A DNA stretch of 64,000 nucleotides. Source: Craspedostauros australis (Eukaryota > Bacillariophyta > Bacillariophyceae > Mastogloiales > Achnanthaceae). The stretch covers positions 620,001 to 684,000 of the forward strand of contig JAMXDE010000009.1 in NCBI GenBank assembly GCA_026770025.1, given 5' to 3'. The notes beneath the pieces are model-generated. The model had not been told where the DNA came from, searched no databases, and was given only the letters and a program-made list of their open reading frames with translations. Positions 55,819 through 64,000 of this stretch are shown piece after piece. How positions within the stretch are numbered: position 1 is the first letter of the stretch; each line of letters begins with the position of its first letter. The position numbers and the translations under genes are program-made.

Positions 55819-58800
55819 CTACTCTGGCTGCCCTGCTTGCTTCTGTTGTGCTGGCTTGTCTTCTTGCGTCTGTGGCCGTAGCTCCTCCGCCTTCGGCTCC
55901 TCCTTAGACTCTTCCTTAGACTTTTCTACCTCTGCCTTCATACCATCCTGCTTCTGTTCTGATTCTTGTTGTTCATGCTTGTTCGCTTGGGCTTGGCCGG
56001 CTTCTTGTACCGACGACACCTCAGTCGTTTCAGTTGGTGCAGGAGCACTTTCTGACCTTGTGACAGCCTCAGGCGCAGGGCTTGGCACTGATTCTTTCGT
56101 TCCCGCCTTGGTCATCGTCGAAGATCTAACTTCAGCCTTGCTTGCTGGCTTTGAGCTCGACTTCGTTATTCCTGCTTGCTCCTCCTCTTCGATGATCTCG
56201 CCTTCATCTTCGCTCGAATCATCGTGCACATTTCTGGACTTGCTCTGTTGCTTTGCTTGCGCTCCGCTCCCCTCTTTCGCCCTCCGCATTAGCTCGTCGT
56301 AGTACAGCTTCGCGCTGCAAACAGGATCCGAGTGCCGCAGTATCTGGCGGACTTCGCCGTAGAACGTGGACGAGTACGCAGCCTCCTTCAACAGATTCTG
56401 GGTGAAGTCATCGTAGCTCGTGCTCACCTTGACAGAAATGTCCTGTTTGGCATCGTGCACAATGTCACTGAGCAGCAAGCGGTCACGACGGTACACGTGA
56501 TCCCAATCATCCACGAAGCGGTTGAAGAGATCGATAGGAGCATCTCGATCCTGCGAGAGCACCGGTGCGTACGATGCGTCCGCTGACAAGTGCTCCTCGA
56601 CGTGCCTCCACTGGCTGTGCGGGAAAATCTTACCCTGGACAGCGAGCTTTCGCAAGGCATCCCGGTACGCATCGCGCTGGGCCTTCTCGGCTCTGCGCCG
56701 AGCCTCACGGATGCGATGCTGCTTGTCATCTTCGGTTGCTTGCAAGTCTGTGACTGCGTCAGCAAAGTAAAGCTGCCTGTCCGAGTCCGCAAGGATGTTG
56801 GACGTTGCGAATCTTGGATCTGCCTTGTCTGCTTCGCTTAGATTCGCAACGAATACCTCCCTGTTGCCATGTCACAACACACACGCACATAGTAGAGCAG
56901 AGCAGATACGTATGGCATAATACAGACGTGCGCACGCACGAAAGGGAGAGAGGGGAGAGAGAGAGAAGGATATGAGTGGATATGAACACATTTTGAAGTG
57001 ATGGATGTGAGTGAACGACTGAACGACTGACTGCCCGGACGAAAGAACGAACGAACGAACAAATAAGCAAGCATGTGGGTATCCAGAATTACTCAAGCCA
57101 AGTTGAACCAGCGCATGTGCAGTATGTGCGCAGTACATTGCAGTACAGTACTCGCATGGACAGACTCGTGCAAGTACAATCGATACTCACCATGTTGATG
57201 CAAACGTGAATGTTCCAGCTTCCTCCTTCTCTTTGAGGAACGAAAGGAAGTTGGTCTGTGCATCGCGACGTCTATTGCGCTTTCTTCGCTCCTCGCGTTT
57301 TCGCATTTCTTCGCAGAATTCGCTGAACAATGTTTCTCTCGTCGCTTCGTCTTCCACCGCATAAAATCGATCCTGCTTGGACAAGAAGGATCGGATGTCG
57401 ATGAAGCGCGAGGTGCGAGCTGAAAAGCTGGGGATTGTTGGCAAGATCTCCGTGAGCATCTCTCCGAATGCTTCCTTCGCTCTGGCTCTTTCTTGCCGTT
57501 CCAGATTTCGCAGTTCGTTTGCTCGTTTCGTCTGATACTCTGCCATGGCCTGTTTCCGATCGCCGACTGTCAGGGTGAGTTCGCAGGCAGCCCAGCGCGA
57601 GTCCGAGGAGCACATCTTGACAACCTCGTTCCACTTGATGTTCGGTGGCACAGCCTTTGCGAGCAGCAGACCCTTGAAAGCTGCAATGGCCTCCGCACGG
57701 TTGTTGAAGATGGATTCCTTCTCTTTCTTTGCTTCCGCCTTCTTGCGTTTGGGTGGCGGTTCGCGAGGTTCCGGTTTCTCCTCGTCGCCTACAAAGTCAG
57801 CAGGTCGTTCCCAGGTCGTTGAGGTGCCATCGGAATAGTACTTCTTCCCGGTCGCCGCATCCTCATACTCAAGCCAGTTTCGTTTCGACCGTTTCTGTGC
57901 GGATGTCGCTGAAGATTGAGTGCTGGTGGTGACGCTGTTGGATGTAGGTGTCTGCGCAGCTGCGGGCATCATCGTGGTCTGTGGCATCGATCCAGGTGTG
58001 ATGTAGGTGGATTCGCGTGTCACCGAATTGTAGAAGTATTTCTCACCCTCATCTGACAGGTGGTCCGTCCATACCTGATCACGGGGGGTGTTTGCATAGG
58101 CAGATGTCGGCGTGGCACCCGTCGCTGGCACTGCGTTCAATGGTATCGTCTGTGGATATTGCTGAGTCAGCGGGTGGGACGGTGAGCCATGCATTTGATT
58201 CTGCAGATGCGGCAAAAGTGCTCCCGTCTGCGGCGGTGGTGAGTTGATTGGCATTGATGGATGGGGTGGTCGTGCGAAGGGAGCCATTGGCGAAACACCA
58301 TTCTGATGCATGCTCTGTGGTGGGAGACGATCAACCGGTGGTTGCAACATCATGGGTGACGCTGGAGGGCGGCCAGCAAGACCAAACCCACCCGGTGGTG
58401 AGTGCTGATGATGGTGTTGTTGTTGTGGTGGATGCTGTGGTAGGTGTTGTGGTGGATGTTGCTGATGCTGATGTGGTGGATGCTGTGGTGGATGTTGCTG
58501 ATGCTGATGTGGTCCTCTCCCAGGCATAGATCTGTTCGTGGGTGGTCTTGCCAGATTCATGTTGGGTGGCATGTTTCCGTGTGGCGAGCCCATCGGAGGT
58601 GGGACTCCATTTCTTGGCGCCCAATTGCCTTGCGGATGTGGCAGGTGGCGGTTCCCATTTTCCAGCATTCGGTGCTGCTGCGGTCCACCTCTGCCAGGAG
58701 GGCCACGCATCCCGCCACCTCGCCCACCCATGTTTCTGCCACCCATGTTTCCACCACCGCCTCTCATTGGTGGGCCGCGATCGTCATGAGGATGGTTCAT

Positions 58801-59136
58801 CATCATCGGTCCTCTTCCCATGTGTCTTCCTCCTCCCATCCTGCCTCTCCCTCTTCCTCGGAAGCCACCGTGTGGCATCGGACCCGGTCCTCTGCCTTGC
58901 ATGTCCCGCGGATGCTGATGTTGATGTTGATGTTGGTGTGGATGCTGATGCTGATGATGTGGTGATGGCTGATGATGGTGTGGAGGTTGGTGATTCCGTC
59001 CCGGTCCACCTCGCCCCATGCGACCTCTGCCACCAAAGAAGCCTCGCTCATTGCCATTCATGCCGCCACGTCCATTTGAACGAGGATCGTGCGGGCGATA
59101 GCCTGGCGGCAAGGCCCCAGGATGGTTCCGCTTCAT
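55819..59136 (-). CDS. PRPF40: PRP40-type splicing factor (WW and FF domains)
   Basis: Exon 1 is 59136-57191 and exon 2 is 56860-55819 (donor ACATG|GTGAGT, acceptor GGCAACAG|G), giving 995 residues. The splice rebuilds the FF-domain core TFASTW|EVFV. The N-terminal 370 residues are disordered: RG-rich, then His/Pro/Gln/Met-rich. Two WW domains follow. WW1 (VWTDHLSDEGEKYFYN ... STYITP) has Tyr in place of the second Trp; WW2 (NWLEYEDAATGKKYYS ... TTWERP) is complete. After a basic KRKKAEAKKEKE stretch come about five FF domains: AIAAFKGLLLAKAVPPNIKW; AKEAFGEMLTE; TNFLSFLKEKEEAGTFTFAS; YRDALRKLAVQGKIFPHSQW; DDFTQNLLKEAAYSSTFY. The tail is acidic and Gln/Lys-rich, with no RS repeats. PRP40 is a U1 snRNP-associated protein that bridges the 5' splice site to branch-point factors through its WW domains. 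Confidence 0.92.
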
Positions 59137-62024
59137 TCCGAATCAGTCTGTGGATATACTGTTGTTCTTCTTCTCCTTCGTTGCCGAATGGATCGCTCTG
59201 ATAGTCTTGATGTGTCGTGTCTCGAAGTGCCCAAACGAAGAAGAAGAAGTTCGGCCATCGAATTCGATTCGAGATGGTGGGAGGAGGATCGTTACGACCA
59301 ACGGCGTATCGTTGTCGGAACCAATGGGTTGCCAGCGATAGCTGCAGGATGTGCCGAATGATGTGCCGAAGGATGTGCCAAAGAATAGATCAAGGAAGAA
59401 TGATCCGATGATTGATACTGTTGTCAAAGAAGACGTTCACGGCCCTCCGAACAAGTACCCGCTTGATGTGTATTGGAAGATTGCTTGATGGGTGTGTGTT
59501 CCAATGCTGATCAACTGGTTGCTGTCTATCCGTAGAGGAGAGTACTGCGATACAATGGGCATGTGTTGTCGTCCTCGCACTCGCACTCGTACGTTGGTAT
59601 GCTAGGCTATTCGTGCGAATGGACAGATTGATGGATGGATGGATCAATCGAGACGCACGCACAGAAACGGATCTGCACACACAGAACAGGGAGTCAGCCA
59701 AGGGAAGACATCAACAACATCAGCAACGACATCAGCAACGACATCAGCAACAACGTCCAACCACGGAGGCCGGAGGTTGGCGGGACGAAAAGAAAGGAGG
59801 AGGGAGACGAGACGGCGCGCACCACAAAAAAGAAAAAAGACAATCGTGGTGGAAGACGGGTGGAGGACGAAATCGCCAGAATCCATCGAGTCGATCTGGT
59901 CAAAATATCATAACAATTGTTTAAGTACTTGATACATGTTTGGCAGAAATGATATTTGATTCGTGGGTGGATGCCGCAAAGCAATCGTGGAAAGAACCGA
60001 GATGGAAAGCGCCACTATTTGTGCACTGGAAACAGGGAGAAGACACGACACGAAAAAGACCAAAAACGTGAAGGAGAACACGATACGATGTCGTTCTGGC
60101 GCGAGTGGCTCGTCGATGTTTGGTACCCTGCGGCTGCCACAAGCACCAACACCACCAGCGCGGGCACTTGGTGTTGGACACCTGCCTCCGTCTCTCGACA
60201 TCCTCTTCCTTCGCATCAAAGGTGCCAGACATGACCTCCAGGAGTATAGTATTATGGTATTGTATGCTCCACGAGGGAAGCAACAACGGTAACAGGGACA
60301 TCAGCGCAGGTGAGAGGATTCCTGTGTATGGGATGGAACCATGCGGAAGTCCTCTGTTCCGTCGCGCAGCGTTCCGTCGCATCGAGTTTCGTTGCTTCGC
60401 GTCGTGTTGTTGTGTGGTGTCTTGTTGCGTTTTGGTGGATGTTTCGCTTGTGGAGATTTTCTTTGGTGTGATGGTTTCGCAATGGAACTTCAAGTTGGGG
60501 ACGCATGCGAATGGTCACGTTGGCGTAGTGGTGAAAACGAGATCAGGAACCTCCCGAGATTCCGTCACCCACCCGGGACTGTTTGATTCTTGTAAGCACC
60601 TGCTCGGTGACTGCGACAGATGGCAAGCCCAGCTGGTGAAAATCAAACCAGGTTGAAGTGCGCTGCGTGAAATGTCAGTAGGAGGTTACGCATGGGATAT
60701 CCTCATCACATTTTGACTGTCAGCGGGCACACAGGAGGCGAAAGGAAGCGATAAAAACGTGTTGATCTGATGCTCAACTTGGCTTCGGCTGTTGCTGTTG
60801 CCGTTGTTGTTCTTGGTCTCTTTTCTTCTTCTTCCTCCTTGCTTTGTGTCTCTCTCTCTCTCTCGCTGTGCCGTTTTTGCAGCGATTTTAATTGTGGCAT
60901 GAATCTGCAGAGTCGCCAACACTCTTACCAACACTCTTACCAACACCAACACGGCTACGAGGTCCAGGGCCACAAGCGTATCCAGGTCTTTGGTCCTCCT
61001 TCTGCTTTCTTGTTGCACTCCTGGGATCGGCGTCAGTCCCTCTCTCTCTCTCTCTTGTTGGCGTGGAGTCCAATCCGGGTCAAAGCGTGCTTCATCCAAC
61101 ACACAACGTAACGCAGGGCGACGCGTCGAAGAAGGTATCTGCAGCTCATACCAGCACGATCTACAGTGCCCTCAGTTTTCCTTCGTGCACAGCATTGGAC
61201 AGAGACGAAGATCCTCAAGTGAAATCAAGCCAACACACACAACAACCACTGCAGCACCGCAGACATTCCGAGCAACACCAACCATCCCCAAGCAAGAAAC
61301 AAGGACTGGAACACACGCTCACTCGCAAGCAACTATTATAGTACTGCCTCGTTCATTCGGCAGGTGGTCGCCACAAGAGGACTCCAATACTGTTGTGACT
61401 TTGCTGCATTCGTCCGAGTGCGTTGTGGATCCAAATCCACCCGGCCATACTTGACGAGTACGTGTACCAAACACACCAAACTCCAAAGCAATCGGAAAGA
61501 GGGTGCGGAAGGTCGAGGGCAAGGCGTTTGTGGCCGAGACTCCAGCAATCAACATTCCAACAGAGTATTGTATTGTATTCTATTATAGAATATAATACTA
61601 TTTTGTACTATTATATTACATTATACTCAACAAGACACAATACACAACAGACATCGAGATTGAGATTGAGGAAAGCACGTTGGATCGGATCGGATCAGTT
61701 CAGATCGCCGCAGAAACGTTGGAGGAAGTTGAAGTTGAGGTTGCGTGGGTGCATCACCAAGAGACGAAGAAACGAAGGAAACGGAACATAACACGGATCG
61801 GCAGCAAACAAGAAAGAACGCAAGAAAACAAGCAACGAAACAACCAAGCAAGCAAGAGAGAGAGGGAACGCGTCCACCTCTTGTGATCTGCTCATACAAG
61901 TACGAACACGAGAACGAGCACTTCATCGAAACCTCATTCCGGGATCGCCATCACCACAAGGGCAACTACCACAGCAGAACACCACAGACCCTGGCTACGC
62001 TACGCTAGTATCAACAATCCCAAG
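59137..62024. other. Intergenic, 2.9 kb, divergent promoter region
   Basis: It separates the minus-strand PRP40 gene from the plus-strand GKWT gene. No gene is supported. It contains a 'gacatcagcaac' tandem repeat (about 59719-59752), (CT)n runs near 60848-60864 and 61038-61053, and a strongly AT-rich, partly palindromic block at about 61564-61625 ('attctattatagaat'). Confidence 0.5.
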
Positions 62025-64000
62025 ATGACCCCTGATCCTAACGACGGCAACCATGGGGGCAACACCCACGCTCCACGGGGAGATGGCAACTACATCACTG
62101 CAGTACCGAACATGCAGACAAACATCCACCAACAGCCCAGCAAGATGAATGCCGAAGGGGAGAGCGCGGGACTTGACCCTTCTGGTTTGCTAGCAGCTTC
62201 GCCAGCAATGAATGAACGGCATGATGACCCCATTGCTCGCTTGCAGAAGCTGGTGCCGACTTTGGGATCATCTGCAGGCATTCAAGGCACGCAGACCGTC
62301 CATGGCTCCAGTTCGCAGACATCCCAACGTCCAAGTCAGCGTCCAAGTCAACGTCGACATCATCATCATCATCAGCAGCAACTCTCCACATCCACCTCCA
62401 CGTCACCAACAGCAACAGCAACAGCAACGAATGAGGCAGACTCCGACAAGATCGATACCATCGTCATGATGAAGAGTGGCGTGGTTCCGTTGAACACAAA
62501 CCGCAATGGCAGGAATCGGGACGCGGCCACCAAGCAGAGGCAGGGCGCGTCTATCAAACGGGGGAACGGCGCAAAGAATGATGCAACAACCACTGGAACA
62601 CCCACTGGAACAACCACCGCTACAGCTACACTCACTGCTACTGCTACTGCTACTGCTACTGATATCGCTACTGCGCTCAAGAACCCAACGATACCTCGGG
62701 CTTCCACCTCAACAAGCACGTCCGTGCCAGTAGCAACTGCCGTCATTTCGAGAGCATCATCGGTAAGTCAGATGTGCCGTGAATAGCGACTGGCCAAGCA
62801 TTGGCCAAGCATTGCATGAGATGACAAAGGCGATGGAATATGTGTCTTTCGTCTTGCTCACGTTTTCGTCTCCATCAACTCCATTCTTTTCCAACAGAAA
62901 CTCAAGCCAACCTCCGCATCCGTGCCTGGCCACACGAGGCCTGGTCACACGGACGCTGGTGCGCGTGCACCGTCCACGCCCATAGCACCATCCACAACGC
63001 TCCATCCGCCAACGTCATCCTCCAACCCAAAGGCCAAGTCCACCCTCCGGCGAGGCAAGTGGACGGCCGAAGAGGAGGCGTACGTCGCTAGGATCATTCA
63101 GGATTTCAACTCTGGCTTCCTCAACGCACCAGCTGGCACAACGCTGCGCAGCTACCTTTCAGAGAAGCTGCAATGCGATCCCATGCGCATCACCAAGAAG
63201 TTTACGGGAGATGCTTGCATCGGCAAGAGGGTCTTCCATCCGGCAGTGCGAAGCTCCAGCAACGCATCGGCCATCGACAAGGCGCAGGTATGTATGCTCT
63301 TCGTCTTGTCCTTCGTCTCGTCCTTCGTCTCGTCCTTCGTCTCGTTGTCCGTTTTGGTTGTCTTTGTCATCGTTGTTGTCTCTTCTTCAAGCTCTCACTA
63401 ACTTTCGTACGTATTCCACTCTCTCTCTCTCTCTCTCTCTCTTTGATGTTGTTCGATGCTGTTCGATGTTCCACCTTACTCTCGCACACACACAACACGC
63501 GTATGCAACACAATGCAACTTTTGCTCAGACCGAGCTGGATGGATTGGAACGTCGATGGAGACGAAGGCTCGAGGTTCAGCAGCGAGAATCGGCCAAGAA
63601 GGCAGCTGCCTCGGCCGCAGCACATGCGTCAACCTTGGGCCGAGCATCTGTGCTGCTACCCAAGGGACCGCTGCACACCAACGCCGAGAGCGTGGGGAAT
63701 CAAACCAAGCAGCAGGTCGTGACGCAGACCGCCTCGTGGCTGGATCGGGCCAACGCCCTTCTCAAGGCCGAGGTGGGGGCCGCAGCATCCAAGTCTTCTC
63801 CAGGCACCAGCTCCCACTCGAAAGATGCCACCGTTCCGAATCCAAACGCAGCAGCAGCAAGCGCAGAAATCGAGAATCAGATGAAGGAGGTCCAGCGGCT
63901 CATCTACGAAGGCCCCTACATACAGCAAACGAGCGCCGGGTTGCCGCAGCTGCTGGACCAATCGCACGATCGTCAACGAGAGCACACATCCACACCGACT
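62025..64000 (+). CDS. GKWT-domain (Myb/SANT-like) protein, 3' end beyond the window
   Basis: Exon 1 is 62025-62762, exon 2 is 62898-63287 and exon 3 is 63530 to beyond 64000 (donors TCG|GTAAGT and CAG|GTATGT; acceptors CCAACAG|AAA and GCTCAG|ACC, all phase 0). That gives 533 residues to the edge. Residues 1-290 are low-complexity (His/Gln run, Thr/Ala repeats, Ser/Pro). The domain starts at GKWTAEEEAYVARIIQDF and continues TLRSYLSEKLQCDPMRITKK, then FTG...GKRVFHPA. This is a stramenopile module, abundant in diatoms, with a Myb/SANT-like first helix, and is usually taken as a chromatin or DNA-binding factor. Exon 3 starts with a charged helix (TELDGLERRWRRRLEVQQRE) typical of the region after this domain. 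Intron 2 holds a (CT)n run. Nuclear role inferred. Confidence 0.85.
63417..63442. repeat. (CT)n microsatellite in intron 2 of the GKWT gene
   Basis: A dinucleotide run of about 26 nt, 88 nt upstream of the predicted acceptor. It is one of several GA/CT tracts in this window that sit within or beside genes. Confidence 0.9.

Overview
This window is nuclear DNA of a eukaryote with short GT-AG introns (135-400 nt, one possibly about 790 nt) and TGA, TAA and TAG used as ordinary stops. A diatom or close stramenopile relative is the best guess. The evidence is a GKWT-type DNA-binding-like domain with the LxCDPMRITKKF signature at the right edge, a trypsin followed by the [10 protein letters not shown]-type extracellular module common in diatoms, and retroelement tails of a type familiar from diatom gene models. 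The organism call is inference, since no marker gene is present.

Layout. 1-4.5 kb holds a PDAT-type acyltransferase (minus strand, cut by the left edge) and a RING/TRAF-type zinc-finger protein (minus). 5.2-20.2 kb is a mobile and repetitive block: an intact Crypton-like tyrosine recombinase with a GCR1_C-like tail, an imperfect 518-564 bp tandem duplication, a 5'-truncated non-LTR retrotransposon copy flanked by a 17-bp direct repeat, a second decayed fragment of the same family, and about 32 copies of a 182-bp satellite with an internal hairpin and higher-order structure. 21.2-37.1 kb holds an armadillo-like (possibly BAF250-related) protein, a long ankyrin-repeat protein, a secreted trypsin with an in-frame TGA at a conserved cysteine position, a small CaaX-box protein and a secreted, probably membrane-anchored protein. 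37.8-59.1 kb is all on the minus strand: a very large acidic CaaX-box protein paralogous to the small one, a very large TRF4-type non-canonical poly(A) polymerase, and the splicing factor PRP40. 62.0 kb to the right edge is a GKWT-domain gene (plus, cut by the edge).

How the genes relate. Most are unrelated housekeeping or regulatory genes, and no operon-like logic applies. The strongest local relationship is the pair of CaaX-box genes: they share a homologous first exon, the same intron position and phase, three internal motifs and the same CFxxPCxIM tail, so they look like a tandem duplication now separated by the secreted-protein gene. PRP40 (5' splice-site recognition) and the TRF4-like enzyme (RNA tailing and surveillance) are both nuclear RNA factors but show no sign of shared control beyond being neighbours.

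Exon boundaries were placed by eye from splice consensus, frame and paralogue or family alignment. They are predictions.
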